Source of the DNA: Metarhizium brunneum
Taxonomy: Eukaryota; Ascomycota; Sordariomycetes; Hypocreales; Clavicipitaceae
Length of the DNA: 64,000 bases
Reading direction: 5' to 3'
Assembly (NCBI RefSeq): GCF_013426205.1
Contig: NC_089427.1
Span: forward strand, 1,054,001 to 1,118,000
The stretch's first letter is position 1, and every line of letters begins with the position of its first letter. The position numbers were made by a program, and so were the translations under genes. The notes beneath the pieces were generated by a model. That model ran no database searches. It saw only the letters and a program-made list of their open reading frames with translations, and had not been told where the DNA came from. Below, piece after piece: positions 10,054 to 22,090 of this stretch.

Positions 10054-12060
10054 TCACTCGAGTAGCAACTTCCACAATGCTTCCCTATCTATAAAGTCGT
10101 GGTGGATGATATTCACCAGCCAGTAATCAGATCGAATGCCGCTCAGTACTTTTCCGCTCTCCGACCCCCGTCCGTATACTTTGGCCCATTCTCCCCACAG
10201 ACCAAAGGCCTCCTCGCTCCATGCCTTGAAACTCACCTCCTCGATAATGGTTGGCGTGACAATCTCCTTTCCGGGGAACACGCCCCATGTCACGGCGTTG
10301 GTGCTCGCTGCGACGGTTCGCGTGGACCGCCCGCCGCTGATGTACGACGAGACAAAGTCGCCCTTGGCGTTGGCCGCGTAGAAGCAGACGCTGTCGAAGT
10401 AGTCGGATCCCTTCAACTTTTCGGCTAGCGTGTGCCAGTCTGCCGATGGTAAGAAGAATTCGGCAAAGGCTTTCTGGAACACGAAGCCGTTGACTGGGCC
10501 CCAGCCGAATGTCCTGTCGCTTGATGAGATGCCGTTGACGGCGGGCTGTGACGCAACCGTCAGCCAGCCCTTGCCGTTCATTTCTACAAGGCGAGACTGG
10601 ATGGTTGACGATTCGGGGGACAGTCCCTCTTCGCTCCATGGTATGGCCGATATCTCGCCCTTGATGTGCCTGACAAAGACATTGTTGACGTCCTGGCGGC
10701 TCGTGGGGGATCCCCAAAGCGTCACGGCCTGATTGACTGACATGTGCAAGCTTACGCCGTAGCCGTCGATTTCACCATACGCCGGCGATCTCGAGTCGCC
10801 AAACCGACCGTTGGGGAAGTCGTCCCACGTGGCTTCCCTGCCCAAGACACCTTCGCCCTCGGAAATGGCGAGCGTGTTTGCGCGCGAGTTGATGCTTTCA
10901 GCCGGCACGCCCGCTTCTTGTCCGGTTGCCTCCCATTCAGGGTGTGATGGTGGTTGGCCAGCAACAATGACTCGGTTATAGGGATCAGAACCAACAGACG
11001 AGTGTCTCCTGGATGTCCGGGAGTGAGTTGAAGCTCGGGTGCCGTTGACCTGGATTGCCGGAGGCGCAAGAGTACCGTCGTCAATGAGCGCCTCCTCATT
11101 CTCTGATTCGCGGGGAATAAGGCCTGTTCTCTCGACAATAAAGGAAACCGCCTTTTCCAAGTTCAAGGTGTAAAAGTGAAAGCCTCTACGGCCTGGTGTT
11201 CGGTTCTTGATTTTTCTAATTTGGTCAATGAGTTCACTGACAATATCCACACCGACTAGCTTGACTTTTTCGTCATCGCCCCTGACAGCATCGAGACGAT
11301 CCATGATGGCGGGCGGCATCTTCGCGTGGCTGAGCTTGGTTGTCCTCTTGATCATCTGATAGCTCTGAATTGGCATCAAGCCAGGAAGGATGGGGATAGT
11401 CTTGAAAGCGCCACTAGGGTGTTCTCGGAGGGTCTTTTCGAAATGGTCATAGGCACTGATGTCGAAGAAGAGCTGGGTCATGATGAAGTCGGCACCGGCT
11501 TGTACCTTGTCCACCAGGTACGGCAAATCATGTTCCAAACTTTGGTCCTGAGGGTGACTCTCGTCTGAGTGGCCTTCGGGGTATGCTGCCACTCCAATAC
11601 AAAAGTAATCCCCATGCTTCCTGCGAATATATTTCACAAGGTCAATGGCCCATGTGAAATCTTGCTGCCCATCGTCCTCCGAATCTTCTGCATCGCAGTA
11701 CTCCTCCTTTCGCGGAGGGTCTCCTCGGAGAGCGAGGATATTACGGATACCGAGGGCTTTGGCGTCTTCAAGGGCCTTGTCGACAAGACGCTTGCTCATG
11801 TTGGTGCAAGTCAAGTGAAGACACGTTGTTAAGCCAAGCTCCCGCTGGCAGAGCTCGGCGAGCTCAAGGGACTTGGTCGCTGTTGATCCTCCAGCTCCCC
11901 AAGTGACATTGACAAAAAGAGGTTTCAAAGCCTGTTCCATGCGCTGTAGTCGATGGCGCAGGTTGGAGAAGCCCATGGCAGTCTTGGGGGGGAAGAATTC
12001 GAGAGAAAAGTACTCTCTATCGGCCGGCAGAGCGGCGATTTTGTCTGTGATTTTGTCCAT
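10054..12060 (-). CDS. MET12: Methylenetetrahydrofolate reductase (MET12 type)
   Basis: A single intronless exon encodes 668 residues. The enzyme reduces 5,10-methylene-tetrahydrofolate to 5-methyl-tetrahydrofolate using FAD and NAD(P)H, supplying methyl groups for methionine synthesis. The N-terminal catalytic barrel (about 1-310) shows LEFFPPKT, whose Glu21 matches the catalytic Glu28 of E. coli MetF, then VTWGAGGS, HLTCTN, ILALRGDPP, GVAAYPEGH and QLFFD. A linker of roughly 80 residues (about 320-400) rich in Ser/Arg follows. The C-terminal eukaryotic regulatory domain, which binds S-adenosylmethionine in the family, opens with FPNGRFGDSRSPAYGEIDGYG and ends near residue 665. The wording of these motifs is closer to yeast Met12 than Met13, so a second paralogue is expected elsewhere. 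It converges with the gene at 8657-9758 (about 295 bp between stops) and diverges from the leucyl-tRNA synthetase. Confidence 0.97.
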   Translation of the reverse strand: MDKITDKIAALPADREYFSLEFFPPKTAMGFSNLRHRLQRMEQALKPLFVNVTWGAGGSTATKSLELAELCQRELGLTTCLHLTCTNMSKRLVDKALEDAKALGIRNILALRGDPPRKEEYCDAEDSEDDGQQDFTWAIDLVKYIRRKHGDYFCIGVAAYPEGHSDESHPQDQSLEHDLPYLVDKVQAGADFIMTQLFFDISAYDHFEKTLREHPSGAFKTIPILPGLMPIQSYQMIKRTTKLSHAKMPPAIMDRLDAVRGDDEKVKLVGVDIVSELIDQIRKIKNRTPGRRGFHFYTLNLEKAVSFIVERTGLIPRESENEEALIDDGTLAPPAIQVNGTRASTHSRTSRRHSSVGSDPYNRVIVAGQPPSHPEWEATGQEAGVPAESINSRANTLAISEGEGVLGREATWDDFPNGRFGDSRSPAYGEIDGYGVSLHMSVNQAVTLWGSPTSRQDVNNVFVRHIKGEISAIPWSEEGLSPESSTIQSRLVEMNGKGWLTVASQPAVNGISSSDRTFGWGPVNGFVFQKAFAEFFLPSADWHTLAEKLKGSDYFDSVCFYAANAKGDFVSSYISGGRSTRTVAASTNAVTWGVFPGKEIVTPTIIEEVSFKAWSEEAFGLWGEWAKVYGRGSESGKVLSGIRSDYWLVNIIHHDFIDREALWKLLLE

Positions 12061-13216
12061 GGCGACTGTGTAGGAGGCAATGAATGACTGAGGGCGATCT
12101 CGAAGACAGTTTACTTATACTCCGCAGTCGGATTCGCTCAGTCGACTTTAAGCCGGGGCAGCCACAATGCAAGATGCCGTGACGGAGATAGCTCGGCGGC
12201 GACGCGCCGAATCTTGCTGTCTGAGTGTGTCGCAGCCAAACGGAGGGGGCAAATATTGGCCACACGACGATGGAGCAGGAGCCGAGGCGCCGTTTTGCGG
12301 AGTGAGCTGAAGGAGTAATGATGGCACGCAAGCGACAGGTGGGAGTATCTGAAGCTGATGGCCAACGACGCAAAAGTCAAGCTGAAGATGAGGAGTTCAA
12401 AGTCCAAGACTCCCACAGCTCAGCCCAAAGCCGAAATTGAGCCACAAATGCCCATCGTCGAGGCTGGCGAAACCCCACTGGTTCCGACGAACGAGAACGG
12501 AGGAGATTTTTCCCACGTCCCAGGAGGCGTTGATTGACGAAGTGACAACGGCGGTGGGGGCAGCCGGTTTGTGCAAGGACAAGAAAACTGCCTACTAACT
12601 AGCGCCAGTCTGGTTCCGGAGCAGGAAAGCAGGAGCGACCGAGAAGGGAGTGCATTGGGATTTATTAACATATCAATTGATAAATAACGGAAGATGCGAG
12701 CGGGCACGTGGCATCGCCCGTGGTGCCTCAGTGCTGGGCAGCATAAGCCCCCTCACTCACTTGCATTGATGTTATCATCTCGCATCAATCATGACGGCGT
12801 GTGTGACGGCAGAAGCAGGTAATTACTTAGATGACGCCTGGTCATGATTACCGCAGCTCTTAGTGCACATTGTGCCATCCTCAGACAAGGCTTGAAAGCG
12901 CGGATCGGTCCTTGAGTTCCAGAGCTGTGTTCCATGTTATGCTAGCACAAAAGGTGCCATGCCGGGTGCCACAGTTCTCGAGGCTACTCCGTACGGGGTG
13001 CGGCAGTCGCTTCCCACAGCCGAATGACGCACCACGCCTCAAAACGGCAGGGGCCCCTGCAGGGTCCTGCCGCTCCTGCCACTCCAACCAGACATCGCAT
13101 TGGCGGAAGCTGTCACGCGTTCAAACCTTCGACGATTATCGGGAGCTCCAGTAGCTTGCCTTGCTCGCCACGCCTGTCCCCTTTGTCGCCACAACCTTCG
13201 TGATGCAGTCATCCTC
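12061..13216. promoter_or_regulatory. Divergent promoter region, MET12 / mitochondrial LeuRS
   Basis: This 1.16-kb interval separates two divergent genes and must hold both promoters. A perfect CACGTG is at 12705-12710. Such E-boxes are bound by Cbf1-type factors at yeast sulfur and methionine genes, so a link to MET12 is plausible but unproven. One TACTCCGTA copy starts at 12985. I see no gene. Confidence 0.4.
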
Positions 13217-16160
13217 ATGCAGCTAGTCTACGCAAAGCAGATAGGCTGCAAGGGAGCCTGCCCGGCTCTCAGGGTAGCCTCGCGATGGCCAACCCGTATA
13301 TCCAGACCAAGTTTAACACAGTTGCCAGTCGCACCAGCAGCCTCGCTTCAGAGGTGGTACGCCGTCAACCTCAACTCGTTAGACGGTAAATGGAGGAAAA
13401 TATGGAGCGAAGCTAATGAAGCCGGCCTCGAACAACCAAACAACCCAAAGGCCAGCGACCGCAAGACCAACTATGTCTTGCCAATGTTCCCCTACCCTTC
13501 GGGTAGCCTGCATCTGGGCCACCTGCGAGTGTACAGCATTGCCGACACCGTCGCCAGGTATCACAGACTAAAAGGAGATGATGTTCTCCTGCCGATGGGC
13601 TGGGATGCCTTTGGCCTGCCTGCTGAAAATGCGGCACTCGAACGTGGAATAGATCCTGCGGTGTGGACGCGGAGCAATATCAAGAAGATGAAGGAGCAGC
13701 TTGGCTCCATGAACGGTAGCTGGGACTGGAGTCGCGTAAGCATCAACGACTATCTGATGCCGGAAATTCCCCAGCGCTAACTATGCTATATAGGAATTGA
13801 CGGCTTGCGACCCCGAATTTTACAAACACACCCAGAAACTTTTCCTAATGCTGCACGAACGGGGACTCGCGTACCAGGCGGAGGCCGAAGTCAACTACGA
13901 TCCCGTGGACAAGACTGTGCTGGCGAACGAGCAAGTCGACGCAAATGGATGCTCTTGGAGGTCAGGAGCCAAGGTAGAAAAACGCAAGCTAAAGCAATGG
14001 TTCTTTCGCACTTCCGAGTACCGCGAGGCTCTATTGCGAGATCTAGATGAACTCGCCACGAACAATGCTTGGCCTGAGCGCGTCATCTCGCAGCAGAAGA
14101 ATTGGTTAGGAAAGTCGACTGGCGCCTTGGTCAAGTTCCCAATCATGGTCATGGGGGGTGTCAACGTTGGCAGCGCCATAGAGGTCTTCACAACTCGACC
14201 AGACACACTTTTTGGTGTTCAGTACGTTGCTCTTGCTGCCTCTCATCCGGTTGTCGCCGAGTTGGCAAAGAAGGACGCTGAGCTACAAGCCTTCTTGGAC
14301 ACTCTACCCGGGCTACCCCCTGACTCGAAAGTTGGCTACCTCCTGCCGCATCTGCGAGCCATCAACCCTCTTGCTTATCACGACGAGACCCCTGACGCCA
14401 CCAAGGCTTCTCTGCCCATCTATGTTGCCCCATATGTACTTGGAGATTATGGTGAAGGCGCCGTTATGGGTGTTCCTGGCCACGACCAGCGAGATCATTC
14501 ATTCTGGAAAACACACCAAGAGGACCAACCAGTGCGTATTGTTCTCGCAGCATCAGAAGACGAAAGCACTACGACTCTACCAATGAGTGAGCCTTACCTC
14601 GAGCATGGTGTCATGACGCACCACAGTGGCGCTTTTAAGGGAAAGCACTCGGTGGAGGCTGGGCAGATTATGGTCCGTATGCTCGAGGCTGCTCATCTCG
14701 CGAAATCGGTCGAGAAGTGGCGCTTGCGAGACTGGCTCATTAGTCGGCAAAGATACTGGGGGACTCCTATTCCCATTATTCATTGTGCTTCTTGCGGTGC
14801 TGTCCCGGTCCCCGATGAGGATTTGCCCGTTAGACTGCCCAATGTTGAAAAGCATTGGGCGAAGGGCAAGACTGGAAATGCGCTGGAATCGTCACCTGAA
14901 TTTGTCAATACATCTTGCCCCAAGTGCAAGGGACCAGCCCGCCGAGACACCGACACCATGGACACGTTTGTGGACTCTAGTTGGTATTTCGCCAGGTTCA
15001 TTGACCCTCACAACACCCAACAGCTCTTTTCACCCAAAGCCAGCAAAATGCTGCCCGTGGATACCTATATAGGAGGCATTGAGCACGCAATCCTCCATTT
15101 GCTGTATGCGAGATTCGTTTACAAGTTCTTGGCGTCGACGTCATTGATGCCAGAATATACCGACGAGACAGCATCCTCAGCAGAGCCATTCAAGCGACTG
15201 ATTACGCAGGGCATGGTACATGGAAGAACATTCATTAACCCTGAAAATGGCGTCTTCCTAAAGCCCGACGAAGTGGACTTGTCAGACCCATCTTCACCCA
15301 AAATCATGGCGACTGGTGTTCCCGCCAAGGTGGCATTTGAGAAGATGTCCAAATCCAAGCACAATGGGGTTGATCCTACCGAATGCATTGCCAAGTATGG
15401 AGCAGATGCAACGAGAGCCCACATGATCTTCCAAGCGCCCGTGGGAGATATTTTGAATTGGGATGAAGCCAAGATCTCCGGGGTCACTCGCTGGTTGCAA
15501 CGTTTGCATGACCAGGTGGTGGCCGTCGCGACAGCTGATGAATCGAGGCCCGCCAAGGACCTGTTGGAGGAAAAGTTTGGTAGGGTTGGCTCCATGAGCT
15601 CCGAGGAACTGACGCAGTGGGACGCAGATGCAGCCTTGTGGCGAGAGGTGCAGCACACGATTGCCTCTGTCACCCAGTCATACGATGAGGTCTATTCTCT
15701 CAATACAATTGTGTCGGATTTGATGCGCCTCACCAATACACTGGCAAGTTCGCAGGCTAATGAGGCCATCAAGAAGCATGCATGCAACATTCTTACTCGG
15801 CTGGTGGCCCCTATCACGCCTGCGTTTGCTGATGAATGCTGGAGCGTGTTGCATCCTTCCAAGGGGCTTATCTTTGATACATGCACCTTTCCCTCGCAGG
15901 ACGGTACCTTGGACTCGGCCATGCTTCAGCCTCGACAGCGATCCTGCGCCGTGCAGATTAATGGAAAGATGCGAGGTGTCGTCGACATACCGACACCACC
16001 ACCTGAGCTGCAAGGGGACGCGCTGAAAGACTGGGTAGTCAGGGAAATCCTCAAAACCAAGCAAGGCAAGGAAAGATTTGGGGAGGGGAAATATGATTTA
16101 GCCAGGGCCAAGAGGGTGATTGCTGTGCGAGGTGGCAAAGTAATGAATTTTGTCTTGTAA
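13217..16160 (+). CDS. NAM2: Leucyl-tRNA synthetase, mitochondrial
   Basis: Two exons (13217-13735, 13794-16160; 58-nt intron with a GCTAAC branch site) give 961 residues. It charges mitochondrial tRNA-Leu with leucine. The start chosen is the first ATG in the long frame. It gives an Arg/Lys/Ala-rich N-terminus with few acidic residues until about residue 56, fitting a mitochondrial import signal. Class I signatures are HLGH (residues 99-102, within [15 protein letters not shown]) and KMSKS (690-694, followed by KHNGVDP). Between them lie the editing domain (TTRPDTLFG) and a zinc-ribbon-like segment with C..C pairs ([18 protein letters not shown]). The C-terminal part holds the anticodon-binding helical domain and a VQINGKMRG motif typical of bacterial-type LeuRS. 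It is bacterial-like and distinct from the cytosolic enzyme. In yeast the orthologue Nam2 also helps group I intron splicing; that is not shown here. Confidence 0.97.
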
Positions 16161-16733
16161 AAATACCACTCTAGATAGGCTGTACTATAGACGTGTAAAA
16201 CACTGCATCATCATGGCACTTTTACCAATGGCCAGCCTTCTCTCCTCGAGATGGTTCCAGACGCGAATGAAGCAGCTCATTACGAAAAGATACGAATAGG
16301 ACAAATGGCATCAGCTAGTCACATTTAAGCATGGAAATAGAGTAGAGCCAGAAACGAAGAAAATTGATTGAGAGGAGAAAAAAAGTGCAGTCTAGGGACC
16401 AAGTCTGTCTTATTTGGCCCCTGAATGATGCTGGCTTTTGCATGACCCTTTCCCGCCAACCACCCGGGTCATGGCCCTCGTCAGATTTATTATTCCACCA
16501 CGATTAAACCAAATTAGAAGAAAGAAAATGAACAAAGGAAATCCAACAACGTGGTGAAGTCCACGTAATTCCATCTCTTGCAGCCGGTATGTATTCTTCG
16601 GCTCGTGGCCACCATTGTCAAATCAAACCAAGACAAAAGAAAAGAGAACAAGAGAAATCCAAAGTATCCTCCATTTGCAATCTTGAAGCCCTTTTATTTC
16701 CAACTCTTGGAGGTGGTATTCCTCTCTCCCTTT
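16161..16733. other. Convergent intergenic region
   Basis: This stretch lies between the 3' ends of the LeuRS gene and the minus-strand gene at 16734-17729. It presumably holds both polyadenylation regions. I see no gene or structured repeat. Confidence 0.6.
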
Positions 16734-17729
16734 CTAGAGGTGAGTCCAATTGGTCCAGCGCTCCAAAATCCAGTTGATCTTGACGATTCTCGCAGAATCA
16801 AGGCGCACGTTGGAGCGGAGATGGCCCAAAAGTCCATTCAGTTCGGCGTCTAGTCAATGTTAGCCTCTTGTCTTGCTGTTGTTCGCGTCTGTTTGCCAAG
16901 GGGATATGATACTTACCAGTCAAGAGACGCAGCCCGTAGGCGTGGTGTGGAAAGTCCTCGAGCTCGCAGCCGCCGAGGCAGCTGTCGATGAGGTTGTAGC
17001 AGGTCTCGCTGCGGAGGGGCTTGAGGCGAGCCCATTTGTCGCCGTGGTAGATTCCGGCATTGTGCTTGGCGATGTCGTCGTTGTGAAACCTGCGGGATGT
17101 TAGCTCGTGGTTTGGGAAAGGGGGGCAGCGAGGGATGCTTACTGGAGCGCCGATTGGATGACGAGCTTGTTTTCTTCTTCATCTACTTCTGGGATGGCTA
17201 GTCTTGCGTAGGCTGCTGCTGCGGATAGCATGTAGTATCCTCCTTCTTCGGATTCGTTCACGGAGGCTGCTTGTTCCGCGGGGGGTTGTTGTGTGTTTTG
17301 GCTTTGTTCCTCGGCGGGTTGGCCCAGACCGTTGGAGGCTTCTTCCTTTGGCTTCTGCTTCGTGGACTGCGTTTCGGAGGGAGCAGGGCTGGGGGTCGCT
17401 TGAGGAGTGTTGGTAGTGCTGCTGGTGCTGCTTGAGTCGAGGAACCTGTCCATGGCCAGGACGTCGGGCACGAGATCTGCGAGGCCTTCGTAGACGCCTT
17501 CGTTGCTTGGAGCAGGGCTGCTGGGCTTGGCTGGGGCCGGCTGCTCGGTTGTTTCTTGTGGTTGAGCCTGGGGTTCCTGGGATCGTTGGGGAGCCTGAGC
17601 TCTGATGCGTGGTGGTTGCAAGGCACTTCGCCGCGTGAAGCGCGAGATGTCCATGGGGGCATACTCGAAGCGGGGAGATTTCCGGTATTCGATCATGTTG
17701 AGGGATCCTAGGGTTGGTATCTTTGACAT
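16734..17729 (-). CDS. Hypothetical fungal protein, three exons
   Basis: Exons 17729-17143, 17089-16917 and 16849-16734 (minus strand) give 291 residues. Introns begin GTAAG and end CAG or TAG, the second with a GCTAAC branch site. Residues 1-35 (MSKIPTLGSLNMIEYRK...) are moderately ordered. About 36-165 is Pro/Gln/Ser/Glu-rich and probably disordered. The last roughly 120 residues look globular, starting near YYMLSAAAAYARLAIPEVDE and including HNAGIYHGDKWARLKPLR and CLGGCELEDFPHHAYGLRLL. They end in a helix rich in Asn/Arg/Trp. I do not recognise the family. The region 5' of the start is long and contains a 47-bp tandem duplication. The exon structure is well supported by frame continuity; the function is open. 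Confidence 0.8.
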
Positions 17730-19112
17730 GATTTGTATCCTGGTCTTTCCGCGTGGCGAGGTGGTTTCTTGTGTAGTTGTTTGTGGTTGTGTGCTTCTGT
17801 CTGGGTAGGCCGGTTGCTTGTGTGTTTGAGTGTTTGATATGGTGTTTATACGCTTATTGGTGTCTGTAGACGGCTGTCTTTGGTGGTATGTGTGGTTTTG
17901 ATGCTTCCAACCGGTAGGTAGAGTAGCTTTATGAGTGCGAAGCATGTGTTTGTATGATGTAGTTTGTAGACAGCGTGTCGTATGAGTGTGTGTGGTTTGT
18001 ATGATGTAGTTTGTAGACAGCGTATTGTACGTGTGTGTGTGTGTTTGTACGCAGTTCAGTGATGAACAGTACTGTTTTTGGTTTGAAGGACAGTAACAAG
18101 CCTGAATAGCAGAGCAGAAGTAATGACAAGGAGGGTAAGATTGTTCTGGGGGTTCATCCAGAGATGGGAGACCAGGCTCTTACTTCTATGAACACGTAGA
18201 CTTTGGGCCGTGGAAGATGGAAGACTGGGAGAGAAGAGCACATGGTTCGTGGCTGTTTAGACTTGCAAGCTAATATTTGGTTCTTGGATATAGTTACGCG
18301 TCGAGGTTAGTCTGCAGATGTGGTTGATTTAAGATTTGAAGGTGCGGGATAGGGGGGAGTTAGGCGTGATGGGCTGAAGGATAGTTCATCCTAAGTGTGA
18401 GCCATGTTACGACCGAGTTATTTCCCTGGAGTGTGTATCTTGATTGAAAAAACCATGTTGCCAGTTCGCAGACGAAAGGTCAACTCGGGTATTATTAGAT
18501 TATAGCCTCTCCGTGTAAGGCAAGCCCTGGGCAGGGAAGAACGGGATACAGAAAATGTTGCCAGGCACTTTACAAAACTACGGATGGCAGGCTTTTAGAC
18601 AATGTATTTTTGAATAGCTGTGATACCGTGGACGTGTGACTTGGGTAATCTTGACATTGACATGGTATCAAGTATACAGACCTAGATTGCCAAGTGTTGG
18701 TCGTCTCACATAGACAAGAATGTATTATAGCCGCCTTAGCGCAAGACGCGATGTCAGCCTAACCGGAAGAGAGTTCAGTCCATAACTTTAACTATTTATT
18801 GTGCAACACTAATCAAGTTGTAGTCTAAATTGGGTAGATGCATAATATTCCTTTCTGAAAATATGCGGCTGGGTGTTGCATCCCAAAGTTCCATGAGATC
18901 CTGCCTATGCAAGGCCAGAGCTTAACAATCTATACATGAATCATGACTCAGGCCGGCTGAAATTTCTTGGATCGCATTTGCTGCCGCATTGTCACTTCTA
19001 GTTGCGAACTGCCAGAAAGGAAGTGGCCAACGATTCTATTCCTAAACAACATGAGTTACAGTGCAGATATCCCTCAGAATATAGCAAGCCTGGCATGTTT
19101 CCATTCCAATCA
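17730..19112. other. Intergenic / long 5' region
   Basis: I see no gene. The part next to 17729 is the probable leader and promoter of the minus-strand hypothetical gene and is rich in GT/TG runs. The rest lies beyond the 3' end of the cystinosin-type gene. The tandem duplication at 17949-18023 is listed separately. Confidence 0.6.
17949..18023. repeat. 47-bp tandem duplication
   Basis: A 28-bp identical block (starting TTTGTATGATGTAGTTTG) occurs at 17949-17976 and again at 17996-18023, a period of 47 bp. GT-rich sequence fills the spacer and continues to about 18052. It sits about 220 bp upstream of the start codon at 17729 (minus strand). Confidence 0.9.
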
Positions 19113-20044
19113 TTAGTCCAGTCGTCTCCTCCTTTGCTGTTCCTCATCCCCCAACAACGCATCCTCCTCGGATCTATCCTTGCTATGAGAGCCTCGGTAA
19201 AAAATGTAGTGCTGGGCAAAAAAGATGCAGTCGTACACCATGCTCACATTCCCCAGGGCAAATTTTACCGGATTGCCTGTGATGCCACTCCAGTCGCGCT
19301 GCAAGTAACTGTCGATGCACTGTTGCCCCGTGCTCAGTCCACCACCCGCAAAGTCAAGCGTAATCTGCCAGATACTCCATCCCTTGGTGCTCTGGTTGCT
19401 GTAGTTGGCTAGGACCTGCGGAGTGAATTTGATAAGAGTGATTAAAAGCTTAACGTAGCCCACTGCGTAGATGATGTCTAGCTCGCACCAGTCTGTTGCC
19501 GGATCGATAGGGCCCTTGGCTGCTTCTGAAGCAACTATTAGATAGGTGGCGACAACGCCGAAGAGGCAGCCCAGCGCGACACCGACAATGAAGCGACTAG
19601 GGCGGGTGCCGGTGGAAGGGGCGAAGCCCCAGAGAGTGCGGAGGAGGTATTGCGAAAGAGTGATGGCAGATATGACAGAGGCGTGGAGCGCAAAAGTGAT
19701 GTCGTTGAACTGGACAGTGGGAGTAAGATCGTTGTGCCGAGCGGCGTACTGGCTTCGAATGAGGGGAGAGTAGTAGAAGGCGACATTGGAGACGAAATAC
19801 GCAACGAAGCCTGGGACAGGTCAGTCTCTCTGGCGCACGTCGGAGCTGGCTGGCGCCAACGACTCTGGGGGGATGAGACATTGCGGCGGACCATACCTAG
19901 AACGTTGATGAAGGGGAAATCCACAGTAGTTCCGGATGTGCTCTTGCGACGAAGATTCAATATAAGTTGAGGATAAAACGAAGCGCTCCAGCAAAAGGTG
20001 TAGATCCAACCAAACAGGCCAGAAAAGAAGGTGAGAAGGCTCAT
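19113..20044 (-). CDS. Cystinosin-type lysosomal/vacuolar cystine transporter
   Basis: Two exons (20044-19897 and 19810-19113, minus strand; 86-nt intron) give 281 residues. Family members export cystine from lysosomes or vacuoles with protons. The protein is a seven-helix PQ-loop transporter. Repeat 1 has SASFYPQLILNLRRKSTSG (PQ at 25-26) with Asp42 in VDFPFINVLG. Repeat 2 has IKFTPQVLANYSNQSTKGW (PQ at 180-181) with Asp202 in LDFAGGG. Asp42 and Asp202 appear to match Asp205 and Asp305 of human cystinosin, residues tied to proton coupling. The C-terminus carries an acidic stretch with a DALL motif, a possible vacuolar sorting signal. The start is the first ATG in frame; upstream codons extend the frame only with GTG. 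The yeast counterpart is Ers1. It is the second PQ-loop protein in this window, but the two are not close relatives. Confidence 0.95.
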
Positions 20045-22090
20045 GACGTGGGACGTGGCGGGTGATTTTCTGGCAAACTTGGAAGAAACCACAGCGTCGG
20101 TGCAGTCGTGTGATAAAAATCACATCCCAGAGGCCATTTGCTAGACAAGGTTAGGACCCTCTTGCTCAACAGAGAGAGCGAGGTTGGCGGAACAGAAAGT
20201 AGACAACAGCGACGGCCATGACCCTCGAGGCAGGACTTTTTAATTTTTATGGGAATCACGACACCTATGCACGTAATGCGCAACACGGCAGTGACGGCTT
20301 TGCGGGTCGTGCTTTCCTAAAGAGGGACGACAGGCCAGGAGGTCCCTTCCCCATGACCCCGGCGCCATGTTCACGGCTGCAGGTGATTGGGGATCAGAGC
20401 GTTCTGGCCCCGCCCGAAGCCACAAACCGGAAACGCTCCTCCCCACCTCCACAATTGCGATGACTCTCGTCTGTACTCCGTACTCTGTAACGCTGACTAT
20501 TTTTTTCTGTGGAATCCGCTCATTTGCGACCACCAAGGTCCTCGTAAAGCCGCAGGCCCGCGTTCCTAGAGCCCGCATGGACCAGATCCGCCCAGCTGGA
20601 GAAGCGACTGGTGTTTCGATAGGCGTTGTATCACCGCACTCGCCGTCACCATCTTCGTCGAAGACGGTCAATTGACATGGCTTACGAAAACTGCCGGTAT
20701 ACTTGCCAGCTTTCACCGGGGTGATGAGCATGCGAATCCGATTTTGGTTGACCTTTCTCTCACCGAACTGGCCTTTGTGGCGCTGATGTCCTTGTTCATG
20801 AGAGGCATCAAGTTCCAATGCCAAAGGGTGCAGTTTTGCCGAAGCGGATTTGATTGCAATAGTTGGGCTTATATGGGTTTGATCGAGGTAATGGATACTC
20901 TTTCGGAACCATGGCCCTCTGGCATGACAACAACAAGAGATGCCCGATTTTGACAATGTAACGTGTTCTGACGTCGTTCTAGATAATGGCCAATATCTAA
21001 AGTGTCCATCTCCTCTACAAACCAGCTCAGACAGCCTTGGTAGGTGTAGACAGAGCAAACACTTGCATACACGACTTGCTGCTCTTCTGTAATCACTACT
21101 GGTCGCGAAACAAGAGCTCTTGTTTCCTTATATCTGGCTGTGATTTCGCTTTATCCAACTCAAGAGCTGCTCGGAAATGGGACAAATGGCACCAAAGACG
21201 TCTCTACTTTGGAAACTAGATGATTCACAAGATGAATGGAAACGCCTCCAGGTGTTTAGCATGAGGCCATCCGCTTGGGAGAACTGCTGCCACACTCTCT
21301 AACTGGGCGTGAGTCGGGATTGTTGGATTGCTCCAGACGGGCGCGTGAGCACGCAAGCTCCGTGATATCTCATTGGACGCCTGGTGGCTGGCTCTTGTCA
21401 AGTGGACGAGACTGGCGTCAGCCATTGATCACGCTCGCGAGAATGTGGCTTGAGTCCGAGGAGACCAAATGCCTGTGCTCACGGTAGAGCCTTGATAATT
21501 TCAGCCAGCCAAGACAATAATGAATGACGCTGGGTATAAGAGTCATGTGCTGCTATTCCCAGGCGCGGAGACCAGAGAGTCAAGATACACGGAATTAGCC
21601 GCGGGTTTCACATTTCATCATGCTCATGCTCATTACAAGACAAGGCGATGCCTGGCACCCGAAATAAGCATATTGGCCCTGTCATTGTACTTTATATGAT
21701 GCAAAATCATTATATCTCCGGCGTGTACAGATCGAAAAGCCTCTCATTCGTATTCTAGTATCAAGGTCATCTCGTATCGCCACAATATTGGTGAACTGGC
21801 TGCATTCAACTTTATCAACGAAATCCCTCCAGTCCTGCTCCAAATATACACATTCAAAGTTATGTTATTGGCCAATCCAAATAGAATGAGCCTCCCAACC
21901 AGCTAATATACGCAACCGCAACATTGCACCGAAGCCAACCGGCTTGCCTGGTTCCACAAATCTCGTCCACCCGTCATGGATCCATTCGCCGATAGCATCT
22001 TGATGGCATCAGCAACAGTATTGACATAGCATTGTCGATGGTCGAGGTGGTCTCTCTGGGGACAATGACGGCGTTGGGGATCCCAGTGCT
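20045..22090. other. Intergenic
   Basis: I see no supportable gene. A 272-codon minus-strand frame (20240-21058) has no early ATG and spans a TACTCCGTA motif copy, so I treat it as chance. The 20045-20300 part should hold the promoter of the cystinosin-type gene. Confidence 0.55.

Noticed and set aside
20240..21058. 272-codon minus-strand open frame
   Set aside because: It begins with TTG, contains a copy of the intergenic TACTCCGTA motif, and shows no recognisable family or membrane/secretory pattern. It lies in the expected promoter of the cystinosin-type gene.
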